Source: Moniliophthora roreri (taxonomy: Eukaryota; Basidiomycota; Agaricomycetes; Agaricales; Marasmiaceae). Taken from it: DNA of 64,000 nt. Positions 44,580-56,568 of this stretch are shown piece after piece. The DNA lies in the NCBI GenBank assembly GCA_001466705.2, contig LATX02000238.1, positions 124,001 to 188,000 on the forward strand, given 5' to 3'. The notes beneath the pieces are model-generated. The model worked only from the letters and a program-made list of their open reading frames with translations. It searched no databases and was not told where the DNA came from. The position numbers and the translations under genes were made by a program. Positions within the stretch are counted from its first letter, which is position 1; each line of letters starts with the position of its first letter.

Positions 44580-46646
44580 ATGGGCAAGAGCAAAAAGAGG
44601 AGCGGGGGTCCAAAGACTCAAAATGGACGTGAAGCACAAGGACCAGCCATAAAATCGAGTTCATTAAGCACCGTATTCTGCCCAAAATGCAACAACGAAT
44701 TTACTTTCGTATCGTATCCATTACTCGACCCGAAACATGAACGACGTCTGGGTCGACTTCCCGTTGCTCAACTCGCGCAAGCGATCACATCCTTGAAAGA
44801 TGAAGAACGCGAGCTAATACGCTTTGATGAGGAGATTACGCGTTTTCGTGGGGCCATAGCCAAGCTGGAGTCTGAAAAGCTTGCATACGAGGAACGAGAT
44901 AGGCCAAACGGAATGGCATCAAAGAAATCATCACGCACCTTACTCTGTCAGAGATGCAACGGCGACTTGGATCCCTTTTCCGATTCCCCTAAAATCCAAG
45001 GAAAACCCCTATACGATGACCAGATATCGGTTCTTCGTCAGGTCATCGCTAAGGTGGAAGCGGAGAAGACTCGGCTCCAGCAGCGTATATCAGTGCGTCG
45101 CGATGCCATTTCGCTATCACAGCGACGAGGTCTTCCTGCTGCCATTTGGAGATCAATCTTCTCAAAAGTCATTTGCAATCCGAATGGTGCTGAGGATTCA
45201 GTCACCATCCCGGTATTCACCTCGCCGGTCCAACCTCTGATTCTATCTCAAATCTGTTCAGACTGGAGAGTCATTACACACTCGATGCCCGAGTTATGGC
45301 GCACGATCTCCGTCTTCCTCGGCTTCCTTTCCAAAGACTGGACAATGCTTATAGCCCTCTTTCTCAAGAACTCCAACGGAGTTCCATTGAGAGTTCGGTT
45401 TTATGATACCCATTCCACAGGGTTGCATCTGTTGGGCCATCAGCAGCGTTTCGGACGTACTAGCATTCGCGCCTTTATTCTTCTCATGACTCAAGCCTCC
45501 CGGTTGGAAAAGCTTCATGTATCGCTTTTTGACTGGGAGATCTTGACCCATTGGCAACAAAAGAGCATCTCATTCCCGGTGCTCCGAGAATTCTCCGCTC
45601 TCGGTTTAGCCGAGTTGAGTAATCAGGACATCTTTGAGCGACCTTCGCTAACTTGGTTTTGGGATGCTATTCGGAGCGCTCCCAAGTTGTACTCTTGGAC
45701 GACAGACCGAGCAACGGCCGATGTCCTACGTCTTGTGCCGCACAATGGTCTCGGGCAGGAACCGAAATTTGAAGGGGGGAAGATTCGTCCGGTTTTGCAG
45801 CTACTGCAGAGCACGCGCGTGACTGGCCTCATGATAGAAGGTCTCACAGAGGACATCGAGGAGTTTAAGGAGGGCGGGAATGGTTCGCAGAGACAAGGAC
45901 GAGTACAGGCGCAATTCGTAGACGACATCGCAATAGGGATATCTGACGTATCCTCGGCAAACGTCCTTTTTTCCTTCCTTGTTGTACCGCGCTTGAAATC
46001 ACTCGCCATGAGAGTGGCCGGCCCCAAGCCTAAACATTCGGATTGGACAGTGCCATCGACTCTCGCCGCAATGCTTAGTCGCTCAACTTGGCTGCTCTCC
46101 GATCTGACCATCAATATACCAGTCATATACTTTTCTGACCGCACGCTTGAAAAGATCCTTCGGGCGGTGCCATATCTGAAGACTTTATGCCTTATATCGC
46201 TACACCAAAACCCGCGGGGGACTGCCCAGAGCCCTTTCAACCTATTCATCGCCCTCAAGATTGGTCCCAACGATTCCGCTCATTCACTCCTTGTTCCTCG
46301 GCTGGAGGAACTCGTCCTCGCAGAGAACGAGCTCTTCTTCCCCGATCCCCATAACGCAGAGGAGCTATTGCGAGCACTCGAGTTCAGAAGCAGGAGTAGG
46401 CTTGCAGCAGCCGGAAGGACCCAAAACGACATCGCAGCTCTGCGACGCGTCAAAATCAGCTCAACGTGTCGTGGGGCGGATTCACCGACCCGAGGGTGCA
46501 AGCTGCGTGTACAGTGCAGATGCAATCATTTGTACAAGAAGCCGTTCGATGAAAGGATCAATGCGCTGAGACAGGATGGGATGACCATCGAACTCGGGAC
46601 TAAATTTGAAACTCGTGCATCTAGTGGTGCTACCTACATTTTTTGA
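44580..46646 (+). CDS. F-box-like protein with two CxxC modules (F-box-3), 688 aa, single exon
   Basis: Intact paralogue of F-box-1. It has a basic N-terminus (MGKSKKRSGGPK), first module VFCPKCNNEFTFVSYP, coiled coil (AITSLKDEERELIRFDEEI), second module LLCQRCNGDLDPFSDSP, second coiled coil, then the F-box-like segment (SLSQRRGLPAAIWRSIFSKVI ... LILSQICSDWRVITHSMPELW). The leucine-rich C-terminal region contains MLSRSTWLLSDLTINIPVIY, and NDSAHSLLVPRLEELVLAEN. A cysteine-rich end (STCRGADSPTRGCKLRVQC) follows. Together with F-box-2, it probably arose by duplication of a unit that included upstream sequence. Likely an SCF receptor of unknown target. Confidence 0.85.
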   Translation: MGKSKKRSGGPKTQNGREAQGPAIKSSSLSTVFCPKCNNEFTFVSYPLLDPKHERRLGRLPVAQLAQAITSLKDEERELIRFDEEITRFRGAIAKLESEKLAYEERDRPNGMASKKSSRTLLCQRCNGDLDPFSDSPKIQGKPLYDDQISVLRQVIAKVEAEKTRLQQRISVRRDAISLSQRRGLPAAIWRSIFSKVICNPNGAEDSVTIPVFTSPVQPLILSQICSDWRVITHSMPELWRTISVFLGFLSKDWTMLIALFLKNSNGVPLRVRFYDTHSTGLHLLGHQQRFGRTSIRAFILLMTQASRLEKLHVSLFDWEILTHWQQKSISFPVLREFSALGLAELSNQDIFERPSLTWFWDAIRSAPKLYSWTTDRATADVLRLVPHNGLGQEPKFEGGKIRPVLQLLQSTRVTGLMIEGLTEDIEEFKEGGNGSQRQGRVQAQFVDDIAIGISDVSSANVLFSFLVVPRLKSLAMRVAGPKPKHSDWTVPSTLAAMLSRSTWLLSDLTINIPVIYFSDRTLEKILRAVPYLKTLCLISLHQNPRGTAQSPFNLFIALKIGPNDSAHSLLVPRLEELVLAENELFFPDPHNAEELLRALEFRSRSRLAAAGRTQNDIAALRRVKISSTCRGADSPTRGCKLRVQCRCNHLYKKPFDERINALRQDGMTIELGTKFETRASSGATYIF

Positions 46647-46837
46647 TAGAGTACTGCTTTATTCAAGTTATCCTTTGTACTACAATGCATGTAAAATACT
46701 GTAACTTCTAGTGCTCGAATCCTTTGTAACTCGGTATTGTCTATTTTGCGATTTGGCGCCAGGTTACGGAAAAGGAAATCGGCCGCCCAACTCATTCAAA
46801 AAGATATTTGCAGAGAAGGGATGTGATTCTATCGATG

Positions 46838-48864
46838 TCAACAAAAATGGTGGATATCGATGAGTAGTCGTTTGGGAAAAGTGGTCACGTATAGTTGACG
46901 ATTACTACTAGGTAAACTGCTGTGGTGGTGTCCTCCACTAAGCCAGTAGGTGCGATGGCGCGAAAGTGACATTCTTGACTGGGACCTTATACACTTTCCT
47001 TGGTTTCTGGGCCGCCTTGATGATTTTCCAGCCTTGAAGGATGTTTGAACAACAGAAAGGTCCGCAGCACAGAGATCTCGTACCGTATGTCCAGTAGAGT
47101 TCCTGCTGATGTCTCCAATGATAGCAAGATCAGAGAACTCAATTACTGAGACAGTGACGACGCCATTGTCCCTTGCGTGCATGCTCTTGCGGCGGTTTAG
47201 CCTACACAATAGAGGTCGCTGAGTAATAGTCAAGATTCGCGTTATGAAACGACTGACATTGCAACTGAAAAGCAGAGTAAGGGATGAAAAAAAGGCGTCA
47301 AGTCAATTTCACAATTAGTTGCAGGTTGAACGTACCCATTGTGATGACATACACCTTGCTCATGACAATTTGGAATACTGTCCTAAAAAGGAGCCAGAAT
47401 CAACAACGGCCAAATGGACTGACACTTTCTTTCTTACCATTCCAAAGACGTTGTTTTAGCGAGAAAGACGATGAGATAAACAACCTGGAAGAGGGTAACC
47501 AGCATGCCGCGAGTCACGACGTACTCTACGAGCTTATTTACGATTGAGTTGCTCCTTTAGACAAGTTATTCACATTGAAACAGTTTCTGCAAGAGGGAGT
47601 GTAATACGTACTTCTTGAATCCAGTCGTTGATCGACGACACGACCACCAAATTGCCACAGTAGCAATTATATCAGATAGTGCAGAGAACGCAACAGTCAG
47701 CCCAAAATTGATCTATAGTCGAGTCATATTGAAAAACGCAAAACGCCGATGACGGTGATCGATACGGACCTGTGAGGGGCGATCGAATGTTATCCACGGA
47801 TTTTTGTACTCGTTTGCGCATACGACTGCATTCCTCTTGAGTCCTAAAGAAGTCGTCGATGTGGAATTCAACTTGCCTAAGCCAAAAGCTATAGGAATGA
47901 GTCAGACATGTTGAGGCTACAAATGTTTATACGACAGACCATATGCCACGGCTGCAGATACCCCCTGTATAGCGCGCTCTGTTAATATGGAAGTTTGAAC
48001 CCGGCGGTTTACCCACTTACTATGACACTAGGTATACTCCAGTGTGTAGTTTTCACTGCCCGTCATAACAATTGAATTCAGTGGTGCTTTGCATGCATGA
48101 TTTATTATACTCACGTAGGTACACACGACTAGCAAAGAAAACCTCGACGCTTGCGAGCAAGAATCAGCTAGATACAGGAAGACGAGATTGAGTACCCACA
48201 TGAAGACGACGGTCAGCGAGAGAAGCATTTCCGTCGGGAGAAAGCTACAGTAGAAGATTAGCCTTGTCCGCTATAGAGACTAGGATACTCACACCGTCCG
48301 TTCAACCTGTGGGAGGAATCGAGAAAGATCTCCAAAGTGGGAAATCTAGATCGTGTTACCTATCAACAGACGCCTCGGCTAACGTGAGATGCAACTGACA
48401 GTAAAGTAATGGAGAACAATGTTTTTGCAGATTGTGTTGCCTATATCAATAGCACTGACCCAGTGTCGATCAGGCATCGGTGCGTGCGAGACTGAAGATT
48501 TCTCACATCGTAAAACAAACCTAAGTAGATTGGATTCGAATATAGATTTGACCCTTCATCAGCTGGAGCACTCACAATCAATCGCAAAAGCAACTTGTCT
48601 TTGTTGGAAATCACATAAATGAAACCTTGACAGACGACAACCCCCGAGAGACTAAGTCGAGTCAATATTTGGACGGTGTCAACAAGGAACTGGGTGCCCA
48701 CAATGTTGAAATCGCAGTACCTAGGTCGAAGATGGAAATGTCAAGCAAGACCTTTTGAAAACAGGCCACATCATACCAATGAACACTACGTTCCCTCCGA
48801 GCTTTGATATATCCACATCCGAGTTAACGGATATGAGGTCTTCAGAATGTGGCCGACAGGACAT
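46838..48864 (-). CDS. DUF6534-type integral membrane protein 2
   Basis: Diverged paralogue of the gene at 25.8 kb, on the opposite strand. The start exon (ATG at 48864) gives MSCRPHSEDLISVNSDVDIS then KLGGNVVFIG, aligning with VDISKTGVGVGFIG of copy 1, and the following exon begins TAIST. LSGVVVCQGFIYVISNKDKL matches LSGAVFYQGLTYLYSNKDQW. The C-terminal exon has LNRRKSMHARDNGVVTVSVI, the family's final cytosolic motif, and a tail to the stop at 46838. The middle exons lie between 47250 and 48440 and were not all resolved. Function unknown; multi-pass membrane protein. Confidence 0.65.
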
Positions 48865-49000
48865 TGTGTCTCAGAAAAGGGAAGTGGGTACTCTAAGCTG
48901 TAGCAGCTGTGAGTGCTTATATGTCTCTTAGGGAAGATCCCGTGATGGTCAACGCCTTCAAAGAAATCAAACATCTCACCATGAGCCAGAAATTCGACTT

Positions 49001-49250
49001 ACTGACGAATATAGTGCTCCTTCCCGTCTCTAAACTGCTTTGAGGTGCTAGTATCCACAATTATCTTGGATTGACGTCCATCTAAAAGATCATGATAAGT
49101 ATGTAGGCGGGAGACGTACCGCGGCCGTAATTCGTAGAACCTCGGTACCGTATACGAGGAACTAACATCTATGCCACTCCGAATACCTACTAGGAGTACA
49201 TTTTGGCAATTATCTGTGTAATGGATCTAGAGCGGGGGCCGCAACATGAA
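49001..49250 (-). pseudogene. Possible C-terminal remnant of a third DUF6534 gene
   Basis: On the minus strand, ITQIIAKMYS followed by LLVGIRSGIDVSSSYTVPRF and, after a plausible short intron, KIIVDTSTSKQFRDGKEHYI then RQ-stop. This order resembles the last membrane segment and tail of DUF6534 proteins. No upstream exons could be recognised, and it sits directly upstream of the DUF6534-2 start. Weak call. Confidence 0.3.
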
Positions 49251-50868
49251 GAATTTATAGCAATAAAAGTGAATACCTTTGATGCGCCACCTAATTGGTA
49301 TGAGTCTTTTATGGGCGCTTGAAAGCGCGAGTTCGAGACGCTCGTGCTATACGGCCGTCGTGCTGCCAAAAGATCTTCCACATCAGTCAATGTTGAAAGA
49401 ATTCGCCAAGCTATATTGGCTGTCGCTCAGAGATGTTTTTCTGCGGGGAATAATTGGGCTCACCTTTGCCTTTGGCTTATGACATTGGCAATCGAAGTGT
49501 GCTCGAATACTTGCAGGTTCGAAATGGGCATGAACAGGTTGTGCCTAACCGAAGCTCAGTGTAAGATGCGAAGGTTGGAGGGCTTACTGACGTGCGTTGC
49601 CATCGATCGTGTCTCGTGAATAGTCACAGTAAAGGATATAATCGTAGAATTGCAATAGGACATAAGGCGTCAATCTATCATGGTGAATGAGGCGAATAAA
49701 CATTCCGGAGCGGCATTGTCAATTGTCTAAAGGTACACATAGGAAACCAGTGCTCACCAAGTAAAATTCGTTTTCCGTGCGTTCCCACTTATCATCCTTG
49801 AACGAAGCCAAAGCCGAAAGAGATCATAGTCTGAGAAAAAAGTGGAGCCGAGAAAAAATAGCTGTTCGGTGTGCATCAATGGGTAAAGGGTAGTCGAGGG
49901 AAGGTCCAGGTACGGTGGCGGTGGGGCCAACGGAGACCTCAGATTACAACGGATGCCTTCGTACGAAGACTCGTCATTCCATTTAACCTTACTGAGTTAC
50001 TCGCCGAGTATGTAGCACATTTACCCGACTGCTTATACTGTATTTTGATAGCAGGGTCACGCGAGTCATGAGAAGCTCGAGTTTCATTCGTCCAAGAGCA
50101 GAAGAAAGGTGCAAAGAGCTGGTGGTCAACTGAAAAGGAAGGTCAGTCACACGTGTCACACTACAGACCTCCCGCAACCGCTTGCTCACGACCTCCTTGA
50201 GCTCTCGGTAGCTTGGGCTTCTCCTACACTGGCAGAATTTAGGACCAATATTCGCTCGCTAGAATGGATGGTGGATTTGATGGGAAGGATGAGGAAGGAT
50301 GAGAAGGGATTGTTGGGAACAACCTAGAGCGACGAGTGGCACAGGGACGACAGCTGGACGACAGGTATGCTTTCTGATCTATCCGCATTCTTATCCCCAC
50401 TGGCTGATTAATAACTGATGTTTCAGTAATTAAACTACTCTTTCTCATCTAAACGCCCTCTATAAATGCTGTTCAAGTTGAATCCAATCTTCGAGCTCCT
50501 TGTACTCGTTGTAATGGCATGGCTACAATACAAGCTGTTTGCTTCAAAACTATCAGATGGGAATAACGTCGAGCTGGTCCAGGCACTTGCTGTTCACGGC
50601 TCAATCATCGTCAGTAGCACCGCTATCAGGGAAATAACCGGCAGCCACCGTGAAGGACTCAGCGGAAATAGTGCTGAGCGGCGCTACTAAAGACTCCACC
50701 ATTTAGCTCGTTATAGGTTCCTCCCTGACCGACTGGGAAGTTTCCAAGCCAAGCTGGGATTACTGGAGAGACGGCGGGCCAAGGGAATGTCCGTAGCGGT
50801 TAGAGTCTGCCTGCGGGACACAAACACGGTGGCGTAGTCGCGTATTCCCTTTCGTTAACGATGGTTGT
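49251..50868. other. Region with no secure gene
   Basis: Plus frames at 49344-49619 and 50466-50690 were examined. The second begins with a hydrophobic run (ELLVLVVMAWLQYKLF) and ends after 74 codons, with no family match. Nothing here is supported well enough to call. Confidence 0.4.
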
Positions 50869-51340
50869 TACAGCTGCGAACGAGAGAACCATGGTGACTC
50901 CGTCACATTATTGTAGGCAATGTCGGTCGGCCACCCAAGGAGTTGTGATCCCAGGTACGACAGCGTTTGTTCCCGCCTCATTAAATTGCCCAGAGTTGAG
51001 GATACCAATCGCAGAAACCTTTCCGACCTGAGCATAGGCCTCGATACCACCGTAGCCCATGCCAGAAGCAGCAATACGGTCCGCATCGACGTTGGCATAG
51101 TCACCGTAAGCAGTCGTCGAACCCCGTTTACCAGACCCTCCCGAAGTGGATGACCATAATGGCCGAAGACGCGATCTCGAGGTTGGAGCTTTGGTGAGCG
51201 AGATTATCAGCTGCACACCCTCCGTTACCCCAGACAACGACGGGTAGCTTTGGGTTATCCGGAATGGGCTCGGGGCGGCTAGATGGTGTGGCCAGGAAGA
51301 GCGGGGTCTTCCTCATAGATCTGATGGTCATGGTGAGCAC
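50869..51340 (-). pseudogene. Secreted-type alpha/beta hydrolase, degraded
   Basis: On the minus strand, PVVVWGNGGCAADNLAHQSS, then EIASSAIMVIH, a frame change into SGGSGKRGSTTAYGDYANVD, ADRIAASGMGYGGIEAYAQV, GKVSAIGILNSGQFNEAG and, after another frame change, LGWPTDIAYNNV. The order follows fungal alpha/beta hydrolases of the 'VWGNG' type, but at least two frame changes are needed, an internal block is short, and the nucleophile elbow (usually GxSxGG) reads GMGYGG without serine. Non-functional remnant. Confidence 0.6.
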
Positions 51341-52377
51341 GATAATGTCAGTAGTGTGGAGCTGTCAACTCACCGCTGGGTATGGACCAGTTCCCTAAAC
51401 CAAGCTTTCACTGAGGCTCTCTTCGTAGGACAGACATGACAGGATGGTGTAGCAGTCGACAAGAAATTTCATTGTTGAGAAAGAAAGGGTCGCTTGTTGA
51501 GCTGCCAAAACATTTTGGTACGATGTCACTTTCATGCATCCCGACTCTCCCGACCACTCGCTGTTGGTATGATGACAGGCTCCAGCAAGAATGGGGGCAA
51601 TACTGGGAAAGCAGTTCGTGCAATCTCTGGGATCAGATTTTCAACCCTCAGTCTCGTCGAAGCAGTGTCCTGACGCGTCTTAATGTTTGAAAATATTGTC
51701 AAACAACCTTCACGTCGGAACGCTATTGTCGGACCTGTCCGAGAGCCGCATTGTCGTCGTGCAATTGCAGGAGACGCTGCAGTGTTGCCTAATCCGTCGA
51801 TGCTGAAGGACTGACGCCCGGACCCTGTCGTAGTGGAGACATAAATCCCGAAAATCCGAAGTAACACCCGCTCCAAAATCACGGACCTTGATACAAACGT
51901 CTCTCTAATAGCTCACGAGTCGTGATGTACGAAGCTCCAGGTGGTTCAAGAGCATTCAAAATCAGTTTAGCTTGCTAAACTGAAGGCACCTGACCGAAAA
52001 CCAAGAATAAAACAGACTCGATGCCGCGCCATCACTGCGAGGCTGTTCGAAGAAACAAGCAAGCGGTAGTTTGCTGCCGACAATTCCTTGCTGACCGGTG
52101 CTCCTGGTAGCTACCACGCAAGTGAATTGCACTTTCCGGTGCATATGGATAGCCTCCCTTCGTTCTTGGATGCCCTCGCTTCCCTTCCATCGGTGGCACC
52201 TCCTTCCCACAACCTCGGAGATTTATACTGTATGAGGGTGCTTGGCGCAATGCTGGGCACACCTCGGATAGGTGTTTCTGAGAATAACTGAAATTCATAC
52301 ATTCACTGTATTCTACACTTCGGCTGTTGCTTGGGAGATGCAAAATAAATAACGTTGGCCATCTACATGGTATCCAT
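51341..52377. other. Intergenic, no gene seen
   Basis: Overlapping frames on both strands around 51436-52343 show no domains or consistent splicing. The right end is the 3' flank of deuterolysin. Confidence 0.45.
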
Positions 52378-53951
52378 TCAGCACTGGGTGTTAGCGTAGA
52401 CCTGGGTAACGAAGCACTACATGGCGAAGAATTAGCCTTGTGAAAAGCAAATGAATAGGAAATACTCGTACATTGAAGTTGTCAGCGTTGTTGATCTGTT
52501 GCGAATCGGAGAGAGCCTGATCCGCGGGGCAGCCGTAACTATCGATTGATCAGAAGATATTTCGTCGATAGATTTCTAGCAAATACGAACGTAATGTCAT
52601 CTGTGTTCGAGGTTGCGTGTGTCATCTGCGAAGAAGGAATGAGGACCGCGAGCAGAACATTGTGGTTTGCGGACTTACCTCGTGGAGAGTAGTTCCGCCT
52701 AGGGATTACAGGACTTATTAGCGGCTCTTATGGTAAGATGTGGCCTTTTTGCACGTACCACGCACGTTCCTTGCGTTAACGGTCGTACCTCCGCAGAGAG
52801 ATTGGGTGTCAACCTCGTTAAAGAAGATATCACAATAGTAGATCTAAATTGGATGGATGTTAGCATCTTGGAGCACGGGGATAAAAATGGATGAAAACCC
52901 ACATTAGTAGTGGAAATGAGGGTGTAAGCAATAACATTGCCATCACAGACACCAAAGTCATCCGTGCAGCTCAAACTGGAATGAAATAAGCGAATGATCA
53001 GCATTCACGAGTCATGAGACACGCATCCATCAAACATACGTTCTGCTAGAGTCGTTCTCGTCGGCAACCCTGTCAAGAATACCAGTCACAGCGCTAACGC
53101 TATTTCCTCCAAAGTAAGCAGTGAAAAGCGAATCGCTGCGACCAGCAGAGCTGACATAGGATGAGGCTATCCTCGCGAGGTCTTTGCTTTCGGTGTAACT
53201 GAGAGAATGTCCGTCAGCTTCGGGAATGACGAAACAGAAGGATGGATCTCACCTCGCTTCAATAAATGAGGCCTGCGCAGAGTTGGAACACTGTGTAGTT
53301 GCACGTTTCCATTCCCTCTTACCGAGATCGCCGGTGACCTCGACCTCGATGGCTTCTGAGGTCGTTGAAACCTGAGCAAGAGCAGCGGGATGGGCAGCTT
53401 GCTGATCAATACCAGCCACCCGAAACTCGGTGATAGGCTGAAACGAGTATTTGCCTGCACCGGCAGTCGCGAAGTCGAAAAGAGAATCAACTGCGGAGAT
53501 TCGGTCATTCAGTAAAAGTCAAGATGGATAGATACCGAAGAGACTGACCTTCATGAGTGACGGAGACAGTCTGTCCGCTCTCAATCGTGGTGTAGGCATT
53601 GTCATTGTTCAAAGACACCGAAAGCTAAAAGAGGAATGGCCTCAGCGCCACGAGTCAAATGAGCGAAAAACATGCGGCACGTACTTTAACACCGGAGAAG
53701 TTGACTGGTTGGCCATCCTTGGTCACAGTGAAAGAACGAGTGGGGAGGCTGTCGAGAACTGTGCCGTACTTGAGGACCTTGACCGCCTCGGCGCCGTTGT
53801 TTGTAACTTCGGCAGTGAACTTCAAATCCTTGACGGAGTTGACACTGCTGGCAGGCCCAGTGACCTTGACGGAGAGACCGTCAGCACGCTTCAACGGGGT
53901 GGCAAGCGCAGAGCTGGCGATGGCGGCGGCGAGGGTAGCTGAGAACAACAT
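52378..53951 (-). CDS. Deuterolysin (peptidase family M35), secreted zinc protease
   Basis: Secreted neutral metalloprotease. The prepro region starts MLFSATLAAAIASSALATPL, followed by a KR Kex2-type site, then a propeptide (GLSVKVTGPASSVNSVKDLK and GTVLDSLPTRSFTVTKDGQP). The mature part has CSNSAQASFIEA, SLFTAYFGG, DFGVCDGNVIAYT, YYCDIFFNEVDTQSLCGG and GGTTLHEMTHATSNTDDITY, which carries HExxH and the Asp ligand motif. It ends GCPADQALSDSQQINNADNF, then CFVTQVYANTQC. The intron after GTTLHE splits the HExxH motif exactly between Glu and Met. Cysteines expected for M35 are present. About eight short introns. Likely functional. Confidence 0.93.
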
Positions 53952-54042
53952 GTTGAGAGCTGAATAGGCCAAAGATGGTTCTATGAGTCTTGGGTGGAAA
54001 GACGATAGATACCTTGAAGGAGCACTTACGATGAATGGTCGG

Positions 54043-54050
54043 TTTTTATA
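54043..54050 (-). promoter_or_regulatory. TATA box of deuterolysin
   Basis: TATAAAAA on the minus strand, about 92 nt upstream of the ATG at 53951. Spacing suits a short 5' leader. Confidence 0.55.
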
Positions 54051-56568
54051 CAGTTCGGTGTGCATGCAGATAATAGGTCGAGTCGAGGCCTTATCTCGAT
54101 GGATAAGTACACGCTGGGTAACTAATAGAGGTTAGCAACGCGGCAGGTGGGGTTGCGCAGAAGAATGATTTTTTCCACACATGGAAGCTCGCTCGTAATT
54201 CAGAGAAAGGCGTATTTAGGACCAGCTCGGACTGAATGGAAGCATATGCACTGTCCCCCAAAGTCCACATAGAAGCACTTTGATGCTCCACACGAGGCAA
54301 ATGCACTGTTGAAGCGATTGTCAGCCACCTAATCTTGTGCATATGAATAGACTATACTTACGGCCAACCAATGCACATGAGACCTCCTGGTTTGCGTATA
54401 AGCCAGCCTCTGCCGCTCGTGCCGCTACAGTTTGATGCTCCACAAATCGCCTTCCGGCCTACGACTGTCTTCAGAATTCTGTCTTCAGAGTTCGAGATAA
54501 GGCCAAAAAGGTTTAGACGCAACGTCGGTTTGACAGTTGAATGTTGTAGGGGGTCAGCCGTATCTGCACGTGCATTGCATCCTCCCGCTCCCAGACGACC
54601 TGATTGTTGTCTGGTACTATTTACTCGTTGCATCTTTCACATCTCACCTCAATAGACCTTAAATAAAACAACGTCAGCAAACCAATTACAGTGCTGCTCA
54701 ATGGAGAAAACCCACGAGTGTACCCTCATGCCCGATCCTCCGAACAATACGTCGCCCGATAAGGATCAGAGTCCCAATAACAGTCGAGTACCCATCGCCC
54801 GTCGTCATCACAACTCATGATCAACCAGATTCCATCCATATGATATGGCGACCGTACATGTCCGATGTGCTGATGAAGGCTCTGTTGGGGGGTCTTGAAC
54901 GGCCCTCGATTTTAGAGACTTGATGCAATGAGTTCCATGAAAGCTGTCCTTGAAGGTTTGATTATGGATATATGTTTGGGAAGCGGTCGCATCGCATCAT
55001 ATCTGACTTGCGGTACTTTCGAACAAGCTCGGCCTGGAAGAGAAGCTGATGGAATCACGGTTCCCGACACCACCTGCATATGATCATCCTTGCTCGACAG
55101 ACGAGATCCCATATTGAAACTCTTCGTTACTGATACGGGATACGAGACTCGCGGCCGACTTCATATAGCGGATTAGATTGGATTCTGGAAGACGGTCACC
55201 GTGCAGCTTCGACAATTGAGAGTGACTACTGAAGAACCCAGAATTAGCCGGGTTATCTTGAGCGAGAGATAGGACTTACCAAAGTCCCATTTCACATTTG
55301 CTAGCCGTCTTCGTTTTCCCCCAGGATTTTGGGCAACGGAAGGTCGTGATGACAAATGCTTTGCCTTTGCCGTGGGAGCCTGTCTCGCCCAGCGCCTAGC
55401 TCAGGCTGCAGAGCGCTGGTCCCTCTGGTAAAAATGTATATGCCGTGGCACGGCTTGGTTTCGCTCACTTCGAAATCTGAATCACGGTAGCACAAGCTTT
55501 ATATGAGTAGAAAGCTTTTTATCATAGTGAAGATGAACTACATTCCATATCTTCTATTCTTTTCTCTCTTTCAATGCCACACCACCCAACTTTTTGACCC
55601 TTGAATAATCTACCTTGTCCACAATCATCAAACCATCCAAAATTTTCACCCTTGATAGTGCAACAAGATTCAAACCAGTGCAAAATTCTTTCTTCCCCAA
55701 TCCGACCTTGGCTTCAGAATAGTAAAACCTTGGGACTTGTCATCTGGTATAGCATTATTATCTTCATCTGGCACTTCTTTGACTGTCGGCCTTAGTGGTC
55801 TCCTTCGCCTCACACAGCATCTATTGCACATCTTGAGAGTCATCATCAGTTTAGGAAATGACACTGGAATACAATGTTACACACCAGTGGCTTCAGCATT
55901 CTGCTTTCTTTCCAACTCTCGACCAGACTTATTCTCTCTGCACTTAGTACACACCTTCAAAAGGTTTGGTTTGCAGGCATCTAGGGACAAAGTGCTTGAG
56001 TTTGTAAACGTGTCGACATTTGTACATTTTGCTTCTTCTGATATTTGCAACAGTGAGAATGGTCCTGAGAGAAGCTATCCAGAGGAGGAAATTTGCTCTG
56101 AGGAACATTCCGACAGCACAGCATACATCTTTTTGGTTGAATACAGCAAAAGAGACACTGATCATGTATGGGTCCATCAGACCATGAGTGGTGAAAGTGC
56201 TGTGGCAAGAGGGAAATTCACATTCCTTACATCACTTTCAATGGGGAACTCAGAGAAATAGAGAAACTGAACGGTTCTGTGATGGTCCTTCACACAACTG
56301 ATGATAACATTATGAACTATAGAAATGAGAGGTTTGGCTGCAAAGAGTGCCATTGTCATACATCAGCAAAAACCAGAAAGTGTTATAACCTAGCTCTGGG
56401 GGATTATAACCTGGTTTTGGTCTGGTTAGCTGTCCCAGCTGTCCCCCGCTCTTGACAGTCACATGAGTCACATGCTTTTCTCATGCCTGGGCTTTGTGGC
56501 CTTGGATATTCCTGTAATACTGTAGAGCACAATGGAATAATGAAATTGTGACCTGAACCTCATTCATC
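54051..56568. other. Gene-poor region, AT-rich on its right side
   Basis: About 2.5 kb without a supported gene. Minus frames at 55670-55864 (MCNRCCVRRRRPLRP) and 55944-56177, and a plus frame 55737-56261, have cysteine clusters but no recognised family. They may be decayed transposon sequence continuous with the element that follows. Confidence 0.4.

Noticed and set aside
24478..48864. One large inverted duplication uniting the GRDP and DUF6534 pairs
   Set aside because: The order of the two families is not mirrored between the blocks, so separate duplications are simpler.
50466..50690. 74-codon frame starting with a hydrophobic segment
   Set aside because: Could be a signal anchor by chance; no downstream exon, domain or promoter support.
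54358..54655. Overlapping frames on both strands with Cys and Pro
   Set aside because: No recognised fold, no splice signals giving continuation, composition typical of intergenic DNA.
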